Below, piece by piece: positions 9,297 to 22,825 of a DNA stretch of 64,000 bases (positions are counted from its first letter, which is position 1; each line of letters begins with the position of its first letter). A program made the translations under genes and the position numbers. The notes beneath the pieces were generated by a model. It was not told the origin of the DNA. It saw only the letters and a program-made list of their open reading frames with translations, and did no database searches. Source of the DNA: a bacterium (GTDB taxonomy: Bacteria > Oederibacteriota > Muellerivitia > Muellerivitales > Muellerivitaceae); contig DASZRK010000049.1 in the NCBI GenBank assembly GCA_035549195.1, forward strand, positions 21,983 through 85,982, in the 5' to 3' direction.

Positions 9297-11330
9297 ATGA
9301 GCGTTCGAACCCGGAAAGTGATCCCCTCCTTCACCGGCCGATGGTCTTTCCCCTTGGTGACCCTCCCAATCTTCGCGGTCTACCTAGTCACGTTGAACCC
9401 TTCCTTATTTCGGAACGATTCGCCCGAAACCATCACCGCCTGTTGGACCCTAGGGGTCTCCCATCCCCCGGGTTACCCACTCTTCACACTTTTGGGGCGC
9501 GTTTTCACGCTAGTTCCACTCGGAAACCCCGCCATGAACCTGAATCTTTTCGCGGCTTTGAGCGGGGCCTTGGGCGCCTATTTTTTCTTCGAACTGGCGC
9601 GCTCGATCCTTGAAAAAATAGGCTCCGCCAAGAGCGTTGCGGCAAGGACGGCCGCTTTGACCGCCGCTTACGCCTTCGCCTTCTCGAAAAGCTACTGGAG
9701 CGCCTCGTTGGCGACTAAGGGTGGGATCTATTCCTTCCAAGTCGCCCTGGAGTTGGCCACACTTTCGTTCTTATTGTGTTTGATGGACAAAAAAAGTTGC
9801 AAGTGGAGGACCACCCACCCTTACGAATCAATGGTATTCGTCCTGGGCCTGGGGCTCGTCAATCAATGGCCCACCCAGTTCCTGCTCCTGGCCGCCCTCG
9901 CCATCGCTTTTTTTGCATTCTCCTGCACGCAACAAAAACAACAGTACCCGATCACCCTTAAGACCCTCTTGACCATGGGGACATTCTTTCTGTTGGTCCT
10001 TAGCCTTTACCTTTACGTCCCGATCCGGGCCCATCTGGTTCCTGCCCTCAACTTCGGGGACCCTTCGGATTGGAGCCGTTTCATGGGAAGCCTGCTGCGA
10101 ACCCGTTATTTCAAGACCGAGACCATGGCCTCGGCACTCGGGAGTTTCTGGGCGACCTTTTCCCAAAAATCCCTTTATATTTCCGATCGTTTCTCATTGG
10201 AGTTCCCCGTTATTTTCTCCTGCTTCGCCCTCTGGGGCATTTGGCCCCTGCAGAAACGGAACTTCCGGCCGTATCTTTTGTTGTCGTTGATGCTGGCCCT
10301 CATCACTATCGCGGCAAACCTCGTTTATCTTCAGGTCGGTCCTATCGATTTTTGGCATTTGGACGACCATCTCTTGACCTTGAACTGGATCACCGGCCTT
10401 TGGGGAGCCGCTGGCCTCCATTCCCTTTTCTCCTTGATGGGAAATCAGGCCAAAAGGCGTTGGGTGGTCCGGGGCGTAGCTCTGGCCTTGCCCCTATTGG
10501 GTTTGCATCAAAGCCTGCCCTATACGGACCAAACCCGGGAATTCCTCTATCGCGGCATCGGCATCCAGGCCCTTCGGTCCATGGAGCGAAGACCTACTTA
10601 TTTTGCGGAATCGGATTTCGACTATTTTTCCCTTCTTTATCTGCAAGCGGTCGAAGACAAAAGACCCGACTTGAGGATCTACTTGTGCACGTTCTTGAAG
10701 AATGAGGACTGGGAATATATCTCCCACTCATGGATACCCAAATTGGGTCCCCATGCCCCCCCGATTTATTGCGCCTTCGCTAATGGGGATCTGGTCCACG
10801 GTCTCTCGAAAAGGATGTCCCGCGTCTATTTTTCCCCAACCGGATCGGTGATGAGGATCCAAGCGGCCGGGACACCCGGTCCTAGAACTCCGGATTGCCG
10901 GCCTTTGGACGACCTTTGGGACCATTATCTGGACCCTGCCCTCTCGGGACGTGGATCCTACGAGTCAGCGTTGAATCCCATCAATGGGCTCATGACACAA
11001 CTTTGCGCCCATCCCTATCTCAACATGGCCCACTTTCTTCTCTTGAAGAAGGACTGGATGCATTGGGATTCATACACGGGGATCGCTTCGGCCCTGATCC
11101 AGGATCAACATTGGATCGGGGATATTTGGTCCGAAAAAGCCAGGACCGACGAAACCTTGGGAAGGATACCGGAAGCCATCGCTGGCTACGGGCTCGCCAT
11201 GACCGAATATAAAGAAGCGGGGGACATTTCAAAATACCAAGAAATGAAAAACTCCTGGTCACGGCTCATGGGGCGACCGACCATAAAAACAAAAAACCCG
11301 ACCCCTCCGAAGAGGAATCGGGTTCGTTAA
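9297..11330 (+). CDS. DUF2723 membrane protein (GT-C-like)
   Basis: 677 residues, about ten membrane segments in the first 400 residues and a soluble C-terminal half. The region DSPETITACWTLGVSHPPGYPL (about residues 40-61) is the hallmark of DUF2723, the family of eukaryotic TMEM260, an O-mannosyltransferase; bacterial members are presumed to glycosylate extracytoplasmic targets. The C-terminal part, with helix pairs near residue 560-660, may be TPR-like. The only plus-strand gene of this stretch; it converges on the rRNA operon. Its last codons coincide with the rRNA terminator hairpin, which explains the low-complexity tail KTKNPTPPKRNRVR. Confidence 0.85.
   Translation: MSVRTRKVIPSFTGRWSFPLVTLPIFAVYLVTLNPSLFRNDSPETITACWTLGVSHPPGYPLFTLLGRVFTLVPLGNPAMNLNLFAALSGALGAYFFFELARSILEKIGSAKSVAARTAALTAAYAFAFSKSYWSASLATKGGIYSFQVALELATLSFLLCLMDKKSCKWRTTHPYESMVFVLGLGLVNQWPTQFLLLAALAIAFFAFSCTQQKQQYPITLKTLLTMGTFFLLVLSLYLYVPIRAHLVPALNFGDPSDWSRFMGSLLRTRYFKTETMASALGSFWATFSQKSLYISDRFSLEFPVIFSCFALWGIWPLQKRNFRPYLLLSLMLALITIAANLVYLQVGPIDFWHLDDHLLTLNWITGLWGAAGLHSLFSLMGNQAKRRWVVRGVALALPLLGLHQSLPYTDQTREFLYRGIGIQALRSMERRPTYFAESDFDYFSLLYLQAVEDKRPDLRIYLCTFLKNEDWEYISHSWIPKLGPHAPPIYCAFANGDLVHGLSKRMSRVYFSPTGSVMRIQAAGTPGPRTPDCRPLDDLWDHYLDPALSGRGSYESALNPINGLMTQLCAHPYLNMAHFLLLKKDWMHWDSYTGIASALIQDQHWIGDIWSEKARTDETLGRIPEAIAGYGLAMTEYKEAGDISKYQEMKNSWSRLMGRPTIKTKNPTPPKRNRVR
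11284..11325 (-). terminator. rRNA operon terminator inside the convergent gene's 3' end
   Basis: Arms AACCCGA and TCGGGTT around a GC-rich loop, followed on the minus strand by a T-rich run (TTTTTTGTTTTT). It lies just past the 5S 3' end and is fully contained within the last codons of the DUF2723 gene. On the plus strand there is no T-run. Confidence 0.8.
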
Positions 11331-11336
11331 AAAAAT

Positions 11337-11451
<115 letters not shown>

Positions 11452-11569
11452 AAACAGCGATCTCAGGTGCCGCCTCTTAGTGCGGGCGGCCTCTGGAAAT
11501 TAGTGTAACAATAGAAATACTACGTCTGAACCTCGAGTGCGATAAAGATGCGATGGAAATGAAACATAT

Positions 11570-14582
<3,013 letters not shown>

Positions 14583-14699
14583 CATGTTTCTTCGCCACCG
14601 CATAAGAATCTCTATGCACTCGGTTCAGCTACGCAATTGCTCTAGATAAAGAATTGCGCGCCCTCACGTGTTAAGTGAGGGCAAATAGTAGTATTTCTA

Positions 14700-14717
14700 T
14701 CGTTTTTCAAAGAACCG
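14700..14717 (-). promoter_or_regulatory. boxA-like element before 23S
   Basis: Minus-strand GGTTCTTTGAAAAACG lies in the tRNA-Ala/23S spacer. The same TTCTTTGAA/TCTTTGAAA core occurs in the leader before 16S (about 16832-16845 and 16961-16974). Such repeats resemble boxA antitermination sites that recruit NusB/NusE. Confidence 0.5.
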
Positions 14718-14851
14718 CGCGTCCCGAAGGACGAACCGACCCATCTGGTCGGCAGAAGCCCAAGTGCCTTTCGACACAAGAAAGCTCCGCAAATCCTTTT
14801 GAATCCAAAAGGATTCACGCAGCTTTCGCCTTTGATCGCCGGAACTCGAAT

Positions 14852-14927
14852 TGGTGGAGATGACCGGGATCGAACCGGCGACCCCCTGCTTGCAAAGCAG
14901 GTGCTCTCCCAACTGAGCTACATCCCC
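14852..14927 (-). tRNA. tRNA-Ala (UGC)
   Basis: 76 bases with encoded CCA. Acceptor GGGGATG pairs with CATCTCC; the anticodon loop TTTGCAA gives UGC; T-arm TTCGATC. It occupies the usual place in the 16S-23S spacer. Confidence 0.97.
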
Positions 14928-14958
14928 CCCGGAACTTCCAGTTCGACCACCCCAAAAA

Positions 14959-15035
<77 letters not shown>

Positions 15036-15203
15036 ATTCCAGTTCGGCGGAGGGCTCAACATCGCCCAAAGGCACAACTTCAAAAGTAAAAGAACCCGAT
15101 CGAATTGGTCCTTTAAAACTAAACAGTGCATATCTCGTTTGGGTATCCACTTGGAGTTACGGTAGAGCGCGCCCTCAAAAGGGTTCCTCTACCATGGTCT
15201 CCA

Positions 15204-16755
<1,552 letters not shown>

Positions 16756-17027
16756 AATGAAGCTTTTGAGGCTCCAACAACTCAAACTACTTTTGACAAG
16801 CACCCAAACTTGTTTCGTATGCACTATTTAGTTTTCAAAGACCAATAACGACAAGCATCCATTCGATGCTTACCCCAGTGGTGAATCGACACAAAAAAAC
16901 TCACCGCTGCGATGAGCACCGCAATCGAGAACTGCGCGTCTACGATTGTTTATTGGTTATCACTTCAAAGAACATCTCTTCCAGCGAGGGAAGCAGGCCA
17001 CAAGCCACAAGCGGCCCGGGGACGGTA

Positions 17028-17056
17028 TTTATATAAAAACCCCCATCCCCTGTCAA
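17028..17056 (-). promoter_or_regulatory. rRNA operon promoter
   Basis: Minus-strand TTGACA (17051-17056), exactly 17 bases, TATAAA (17028-17033), with an AT-rich upstream patch that could act as an UP element. Transcription would start near 17020, leaving a leader of about 265 bases. The 316 bases between the radical SAM gene and 16S hold only this promoter and the boxA-like leader elements; I see no gene there. Confidence 0.85.
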
Positions 17057-17072
17057 CAAATATTCTACTTTT

Positions 17073-18548
17073 TTAGACCCTGGCCTCAGAAACCCTGGAA
17101 ATAGGGGTTTTTTCAGTAGATTCCTTGGAAATCCAGCTGGAAATGAAGTCTTTGGCCTGGCGGAAATTGACTACCAAGTCCTTCAAACCCCTTATTTTAC
17201 GCAGTCTTTTGAGGATATAGGATGGCCTCAGGTAGAATTCCCGATAGGCCCTTTTCCGGGCTTCTTGGAGCTGTTCCATCGAAAGCGTAGGTAAGTTCAG
17301 TATCGGTTGATTCAACTCGTACTTGGCGTAATCCTCGGTTGAGATCCAACCGTTCTTTTTGCCCATCTCTTCCAATTCGGTCTTGGGAAAAGGAATAGCA
17401 CAGTAAAACTGAGCGTAATCCGGATCCATTTCCTTCACGTATCGGATCGTCTGGTCAATGGTTTCCATCGTCTCACCCGGCAGCCCAAAAATGATGTGGG
17501 TCAGGACCTCGATCCCCGCCTCTTTGGTCAGTTTGACCGCCACTCGGGCTTGTTCCGCATCGGCCCCTTTTTTCATTTTTTCAAGGATGTCGTCCACGCC
17601 GGACTCGACCCCGTAGGAAACCCCGATACAACCCGAGGACCGCATCTCTTTTAGGACTTCCCTGTCCACATGATCCACCCGGCTATTGGCCATCCACTTG
17701 ATCTTCTCGTGCATGCCCCGTTTTTTTATCTCAGCACAGACTTCCATCACGAACTTCTTACTTTGGTTAAAGGTATCGGACCACATCGTGAAGTTGCGGA
17801 TATGGTGTTTTTCGAGGCATTCCTGCATCTCATCCACCACATTTTCGGCGCTACGAAGGCGCAACTTTTTCCCATAATACTGATGGGCTGTGCAGTAAAT
17901 GCAGGAATAGGGGCATCCACGGCTGGTGATGATGAGGGTATAAGGCTCATTGATCACCGGGAGGGTATAGCGGGCATTATCCAGCAGATGTCGGGCCGCA
18001 AAAGGCAGATCGTCCAAATTCTCATTGAAGGGTCGGTCTTCGTTATGAACGACCGTTCCATCCTTATCCTTGAAGGATATCCCCAGTACCTCTCCCAAAC
18101 CCCTTCCCTTTTCCAAGGCGTCCACCAGGTCTTGGGCCGTCAACTCCGGCTCCCGGCGAATGACCGAATCCAAGCCTGAGGCCTGTAGGACCTCTTCCGG
18201 TAACGAGGTGGCGTGGTTCCCAATGACCGTGAAATGGGCCTGGGTCAAGGGGCGCATCATATTGATGACCTCGACATCGCTTGAGGAAGTGGCTGTCGAC
18301 ATATTGAACAGGACGAAGGCGGGATCGAAATCGCGAATGGCCTTCTTCAGCCCTTCCACATCCACATCGTTGGCGATGCAATCCAACAGGTTCACTTGGT
18401 GCTGCTTGGCTTCCAGAGCACCCGCGATCATGGGCAGGGAAATAGGGACCATCACGTATTGGAACGAATTCAATCTTTGCTCACACCGGCCTTCCCGAAT
18501 GTACTTCATGCCGGTACAAGTGGGCGGGTTCACGATCATGGTTTTCAT
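17073..18548 (-). CDS. B12-binding radical SAM protein
   Basis: 491 residues. The N-terminal ~180 residues look like a cobalamin-binding Rossmann domain; then SRGCPYSCIYCTAHQYYG supplies the CxxxCxxC cysteines for the [4Fe-4S] cluster, and the SAM half continues to about residue 400 (GVSYGVESGVDDILEKMKKG; THIIFGLPGETMETI). It belongs with the BchE/PhpK/HpnJ-like class, which methylate or rearrange unactivated carbons; the substrate cannot be read from sequence. I chose the ATG at 18548 because GAGG lies 5 bases before it and the preceding 23 in-frame residues look untranslated. Monocistronic, flanked by the rRNA promoter. Confidence 0.82.
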   Translation of the reverse strand: MKTMIVNPPTCTGMKYIREGRCEQRLNSFQYVMVPISLPMIAGALEAKQHQVNLLDCIANDVDVEGLKKAIRDFDPAFVLFNMSTATSSSDVEVINMMRPLTQAHFTVIGNHATSLPEEVLQASGLDSVIRREPELTAQDLVDALEKGRGLGEVLGISFKDKDGTVVHNEDRPFNENLDDLPFAARHLLDNARYTLPVINEPYTLIITSRGCPYSCIYCTAHQYYGKKLRLRSAENVVDEMQECLEKHHIRNFTMWSDTFNQSKKFVMEVCAEIKKRGMHEKIKWMANSRVDHVDREVLKEMRSSGCIGVSYGVESGVDDILEKMKKGADAEQARVAVKLTKEAGIEVLTHIIFGLPGETMETIDQTIRYVKEMDPDYAQFYCAIPFPKTELEEMGKKNGWISTEDYAKYELNQPILNLPTLSMEQLQEARKRAYREFYLRPSYILKRLRKIRGLKDLVVNFRQAKDFISSWISKESTEKTPISRVSEARV

Positions 18549-18621
18549 GTCAACCTCGTTTTTGGGGAAATGAACTGGATGCGAGCTGAAAAGACGGGCA
18601 GGTCTGTAGGTTTTCACCTAA

Positions 18622-18652
18622 ATTATACGGCAAAATGACGCTTTTTTATCAA
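18622..18652 (-). promoter_or_regulatory. Possible promoter for the radical SAM gene
   Basis: Minus-strand TTGATA (18647-18652) and a perfect TATAAT (18622-18627), but with a long 19-base spacer. It lies between the oppF stop and the radical SAM start. Confidence 0.4.
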
Positions 18653-18661
18653 GCCGGGGAC

Positions 18662-19609
18662 TTAATTAATGTGGTCCCATTTCCAGCAAGCGGCCGCCCA
18701 GCCTTCCGATAGGGGCCTTAATGGCTGTTTTTCGATCCGACAACGGTCTTCTACGTGCGGACAGCGTGAACTAAAAGGACATCCCGGGGGGACCTGGGTG
18801 GGACTTGGCGGCTCGCCTTGGAGGATCTTTCCCTGATTGGAACTGGCGGCCAAAAGGGCCATGGTATAAGGGTGACGCGGCGACCGGAGGACCTCGGCCG
18901 TATCCCCTTGCTCCACCACCTGGCCCAGGTACATCACCAGGATCCTATGGCTTAAATAACCTACCACTTGAAGATCGTGTGAGATGAAGAAATACCCGAC
19001 TCCGGTCTCCTGGTTCATCCTACGTAACAGGTTCAAGATCGACGCCTGGACCGATACGTCCAAGGAGGATACTGGCTCGTCCAGAACGATGGCGTCAGGT
19101 CGCGAGATCAAGGCCCGGGCCAGATTGATCCTCTGGCGCTGTCCACCCGAGAATTCGTGGGGGAACTTGTCCAGGTCCGACCGAGAAAGTCCCACCTTCA
19201 GGATCCATTCCTGAACAAGGCCCATCCTCAAATTTCGGTCCTTCAGGCCATGGACCATCAAAGGTTCTTCCAGGATCGCCCGGACTTTTTGGCGCGGATT
19301 CAAGGAGGAAAATGGGTTTTGGAACACCATTTGATACCTGGATTGGAGACTTCGTTTCTGGTCCTTGGTCAGCCCTGACAGGTCCTGTCCTTCCCAAAGG
19401 ACCTTTCCCTCGGTCGGTCGATACAGTCCGACCACACAGCGTCCCAATGTGCTTTTTCCGCATCCAGATTCTCCAACCACGCCCAAGACCTCCCCGCGGT
19501 CCATGGCGAAAGAAACATCTTGTACGGCAGAAACGTATTGTTCCGTGCCCCCGAACAGTCCCCGATGGACCGGGAATCTTTTGGTCAGCCCTTGGACGGA
19601 TAGAAGCAT
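18662..19609 (-). CDS. oppF: Oligopeptide-type ABC transporter ATP-binding protein F
   Basis: 315 residues from the ATG at 19609. Walker [10 protein letters not shown], signature FSGGQRQRINLARAL, Walker B AIVLDEP and the C-terminal oligopeptide/dipeptide extension with the Cys motif CPFSSRCPHVEDRC. It powers peptide, nickel or sugar import with a partner ATPase. The upstream 31 in-frame residues overlap oppD and lack OppF similarity. Overlaps oppD by 25 bases, so the two are coupled. No OppA/B/C genes are near, so the permease must be encoded elsewhere. Confidence 0.9.
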   Translation of the reverse strand: MLLSVQGLTKRFPVHRGLFGGTEQYVSAVQDVSFAMDRGEVLGVVGESGCGKSTLGRCVVGLYRPTEGKVLWEGQDLSGLTKDQKRSLQSRYQMVFQNPFSSLNPRQKVRAILEEPLMVHGLKDRNLRMGLVQEWILKVGLSRSDLDKFPHEFSGGQRQRINLARALISRPDAIVLDEPVSSLDVSVQASILNLLRRMNQETGVGYFFISHDLQVVGYLSHRILVMYLGQVVEQGDTAEVLRSPRHPYTMALLAASSNQGKILQGEPPSPTQVPPGCPFSSRCPHVEDRCRIEKQPLRPLSEGWAAACWKWDHIN

Positions 19610-20562
19610 AGGGCAGAATGTCCTTTCTCGACCTCGATCCATCCGGGTTCGGTTTTCCGACAACGTTCGTCCGCTCTGGGGCACCGCTCCGCGAAAGCGC
19701 AACCTGTCAAGGAATCATACGGGGACGGCAAGGTCCCGGGGATCCATCCCAACTCCTCGCCCGTCTTATCGACCTTCGGAATGGCGTCCAGCAATCCCTG
19801 GGTATAGGGATGGGCCGGACGTTCAAAAAGGACCTTCGCCGGACCCATCTCGACCACTTTCCCGCAATAAAGGATGGCCACACGATCACTGAAATCCCTA
19901 GCGATCCGGAGGTCATGGGTGATCAGCAGGACGGCCATCCGATGGACCCTCGTCATTTGAGCCAGGAGATCCAGGATCTGAGCTTGGACGGTCACATCCA
20001 AGGCGGTCGTGGGCTCGTCGGCGATAAGAAGCTCGGGCTTGCAGGAAACAGCCATGGCGATCATGACCCTTTGGCACATCCCACCGGATAACTGGTGAGG
20101 ATAATGACCGAAGATCCGGTCAGGGTCCGGAAGACCCACTTCCCTCAAGAGTCCCAAAGCCTTCGTCCGGGCTTCCTCCGGACCCGCTTGATGATGGGCG
20201 ATCAGACCTTCCACCAATTGATCCCCAACGGTCAGGACCGGATTCAAGGAACTCAGGGGTTCCTGAAAAACGATCCCGATCCTTTTGCCGCGCAGGTCCC
20301 TCCATTGGTCTTCATTGAACCCATCCAGTCCTTCGCCCTTAAACAAGATCCTACCCCCGGACTGGACCATGGGAGGACGGGGAATGAGGTTCAGGATCGA
20401 AAGGGCGATCATGCTCTTGCCGCATCCCGATTCCCCCACCAGGGCCAATTTTTCCCCTTCCATCATGGAAAGGTCGATCCCGCGCAGGATCCTGCCTCTT
20501 GTCCCACCGGGCGGACCCAGGAGGTCAAGGTGAAGACCCTCTATCTTGATCAGCTCATTCAT
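19585..20562 (-). CDS. oppD: Oligopeptide-type ABC transporter ATP-binding protein D
   Basis: 325 residues. Walker A GESGCGKS at 43-50, signature [14 protein letters not shown], Walker [13 protein letters not shown], and the C-terminal [14 protein letters not shown] element of the OppD/DppD class. Partner of the following OppF in a heterodimeric ATPase. Starts with MNELIKIEG just 31 bases after the metallophosphoesterase stop, so probably co-transcribed with it. The substrate (peptide, nickel, sugar) is not decidable without the binding protein. Confidence 0.9.
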   Translation of the reverse strand: MNELIKIEGLHLDLLGPPGGTRGRILRGIDLSMMEGEKLALVGESGCGKSMIALSILNLIPRPPMVQSGGRILFKGEGLDGFNEDQWRDLRGKRIGIVFQEPLSSLNPVLTVGDQLVEGLIAHHQAGPEEARTKALGLLREVGLPDPDRIFGHYPHQLSGGMCQRVMIAMAVSCKPELLIADEPTTALDVTVQAQILDLLAQMTRVHRMAVLLITHDLRIARDFSDRVAILYCGKVVEMGPAKVLFERPAHPYTQGLLDAIPKVDKTGEELGWIPGTLPSPYDSLTGCAFAERCPRADERCRKTEPGWIEVEKGHSALCFYPSKG

Positions 20563-20593
20563 GGGAAAACGACCCGAGCGGGAAATAGGCCGG

Positions 20594-21418
20594 TCAAAGG
20601 GCCGAAAGATTCTTGAATTGGACCTCGAACGAGGGGTAATCGATCATCGCATAGTGGCCTTCCGAAAAGAACCCGGGGTTGACCACCCGGGCGGGCCCCA
20701 TTTGGATCACCCCTTGCCCGGATTTGGCCCGTCCACAAAGAACGAGCTTGGGTCCTATCTTCTCGATCAACTCATTCAGCAACAGGACACCACAATGTTC
20801 ACCATCCGAAAGGTCCAGACGGCAAACAGGCGGGGAATGGAACATCATGATCTTTTCGCCGGGGAAATACTCCAACCGACGCAGGGCGAATTCGACCCAA
20901 GTCCTCGAGTATTGGAGGACCAGGGCCCGGTTGTCGTCATTGTAGGTAATGTCGCCGCCAAAGCCCGATACCATGAACTGGTCCTCTCGATGCATCATTT
21001 CATGGGCCGGCCTCAAATTTGGATAGATGTGGGCATAATTGTAAATGTTCTTGAAATAAACCGATTCGGGAGCGTCGCTGTTCCCCGGGATGGCGTAAAC
21101 GGTCTTTTGGGTATCCGCCAAGGCCAGAAGGAACTGTTGCAGGAATTCCGTATCCCGCTGGATCTCGTCCTGGATACGCGGATTGTCCGCATCCGGCTTG
21201 CTATGGAATTTACGGGCGGTCTCGTATTCCATGAGCCGCTCTTCGCCCCGCATGGAACCCCCGCAATAGAAGATCAAATCGGGGTCCTCCGCCTGGACCA
21301 TGGCGGGGATCAAAGGAAGCCATTGGCCCGCACCCCGGTAGTCCGACAAACAAAGGAATTTCAAATTTGTCTCCCGGGTTCGCCGAAGGCCTCGAGCATC
21401 CATCAATAGCATGCCCAA
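20594..21418 (-). CDS. Degenerate calcineurin-like metallophosphoesterase
   Basis: 274 residues (alternative starts at 21412 and 21403). The fold-defining order of motifs is present: LCLSDYRG, DLIFYCGGSM, IPGNSDAP, MMFHSPP and LVLCGRAKSGQG. In active enzymes these read DxH, GDxx, GN(H/C)D, HxPP and GHxH. Here DYR replaces DxH, CGG replaces the GD pair and GRAKSG replaces GHxH, so most metal ligands are missing. It may be a non-catalytic binding protein or bind metal differently. Divergent from the DUF4921 gene, upstream of oppDF. Confidence 0.68.
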   Translation of the reverse strand: MGMLLMDARGLRRTRETNLKFLCLSDYRGAGQWLPLIPAMVQAEDPDLIFYCGGSMRGEERLMEYETARKFHSKPDADNPRIQDEIQRDTEFLQQFLLALADTQKTVYAIPGNSDAPESVYFKNIYNYAHIYPNLRPAHEMMHREDQFMVSGFGGDITYNDDNRALVLQYSRTWVEFALRRLEYFPGEKIMMFHSPPVCRLDLSDGEHCGVLLLNELIEKIGPKLVLCGRAKSGQGVIQMGPARVVNPGFFSEGHYAMIDYPSFEVQFKNLSAL

Positions 21419-21425
21419 AACCCAT

Positions 21426-21455
21426 TTGCGGATTTTTTAAGGGTTCCGATACAAT
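21426..21455 (+). promoter_or_regulatory. Possible promoter for the DUF4921/GalT-like gene
   Basis: TTGCGG (21426-21431), 18-base spacer, TACAAT (21450-21455), about 45 bases upstream of the chosen ATG. Weak matches in a short divergent intergenic region. Confidence 0.35.
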
Positions 21456-21498
21456 TCTACCTGACGGTCCTTCAACTTCAACCTTGAACCAGGCATCC

Positions 21499-22821
21499 AT
21501 GGCCCCCACTCTCGGTTCCTATACTTCCCTTCCCGACGGCACCCTGAGGCATGTCCATCCGATCACCGGAACGGAGGTTTGGGCCGTTCCGAGCCGTGCC
21601 CTTCGCCCATTCGTGAACCGACAGACCATCCCGCCCAAGGTCCTTCCCCGCCAAGAGCGGGAGGATCATTGTGATTTTTGCGAAACCAATTACCTTCGTA
21701 CCCCACCTGAACGGGCCCGGCTCGTCCGCACGGCCCAAGGTCGTTTCGAACTCCTGGAAAGGCTGGACCCCGACTCCGTCAAGTTCTCAAAGGCTTCTTT
21801 CCGCCGATTGGCCAATCTTTTCGAGATCGTCACTTATGACTACTGGGTACAGAACCATCAAGTCACCCTGTCCCCGACCCAAGCCCGCTGGAAAAAGAAC
21901 TATCTGGAAAACCCGAAAGGCCTTTCCCATGTCCAAGAGCTGATGCGAACAAAATTGGCCTTGGCCGGGAAACCATCCGGAGAGATCGATGCGCTTCTTC
22001 TGGCCCCTCCGGAAGGCTTCTACGACTGGTTCTTCGGTGGTACCCACGAAGTCCTTGCGGCCGGCCGCCATTTCCGTCCTGGCGCGGACCGGGATGACCA
22101 GCTTTTCTATTCGGGAGAGATGACCCCGGAGGAGCATGCGGCTTACTTGAACTTCGCTTTAGAAGCCGCCTTGGATATACGTTCGAACAACGGCAAGATC
22201 CGTTATGTGGCCATCTTCCAGAACTGGCTGAAGGCCGCCGGGGCCTCTTTCGACCATCTTCATAAGCAAGTGATAGGGATGGACCAATGGGGCCCCGGCG
22301 TGGAGGCCCGTTTACAGAAGGCCAAGGGATATCCCAATATCTTCAATGAGGCGCTGGTGGACTTCTCCGCCGAAAAGGACCTGATCGTCGCCGAGAACGA
22401 TCACGGGGTGGTCCTATCCGAGATCGGACATCCTTACCCGACATTAGCCGTCTATTCCAAATCCCGGGCCGCTCATCCCTGGGACCACTCATCGGAAGAG
22501 ATAAGGGGCATTTCGGACCTCGTCCATGCCTGCCATGCCGCGGCCGGGCCCCAGGTCCCCTGTAACGAAGCTTGGTTCTACGCTCCTTGGGGATCCCCGA
22601 CCCGTTTTCCATGGCATATTCTCATCCATTGGAGAACGGTCACCTCGGCCGGTTTTGAAGCAGACACTCAGATCTTCGTGAATCCTGTTCCTCCGGCCGC
22701 CTTCAAGGAGCAGATCACGTCCAAGCTCTCGGATCTCCGCTCCCGGGGACGGATCAGTAACCTAAGGCTGGGCAAAGAAATGACCCTCAAACCCAGCCCT
22801 CTTTTATATAACCGGGCCTGA
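21499..22821 (+). CDS. DUF4921 family, GalT/HIT-like protein
   Basis: 440 residues. The start LPDGTLRHVHPITGTEVWAVPSRA is the typical opening of DUF4921. HCDFC (about residue 57-61) could bind zinc together with a later His, and NWLKAAGASFDHLHKQVIGM matches the HxHxQ-type active site of galactose-1-phosphate uridylyltransferase and HIT proteins (here HLHKQ). It is therefore probably a nucleotidyl- or phosphorylase-type enzyme acting on a sugar phosphate; exact substrate unknown. I chose the ATG at 21499 since the 44 residues before it overlap the divergent gene and promoter and look non-coding. Confidence 0.78.
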   Translation: MAPTLGSYTSLPDGTLRHVHPITGTEVWAVPSRALRPFVNRQTIPPKVLPRQEREDHCDFCETNYLRTPPERARLVRTAQGRFELLERLDPDSVKFSKASFRRLANLFEIVTYDYWVQNHQVTLSPTQARWKKNYLENPKGLSHVQELMRTKLALAGKPSGEIDALLLAPPEGFYDWFFGGTHEVLAAGRHFRPGADRDDQLFYSGEMTPEEHAAYLNFALEAALDIRSNNGKIRYVAIFQNWLKAAGASFDHLHKQVIGMDQWGPGVEARLQKAKGYPNIFNEALVDFSAEKDLIVAENDHGVVLSEIGHPYPTLAVYSKSRAAHPWDHSSEEIRGISDLVHACHAAAGPQVPCNEAWFYAPWGSPTRFPWHILIHWRTVTSAGFEADTQIFVNPVPPAAFKEQITSKLSDLRSRGRISNLRLGKEMTLKPSPLLYNRA

Positions 22822-22825
22822 TCGG

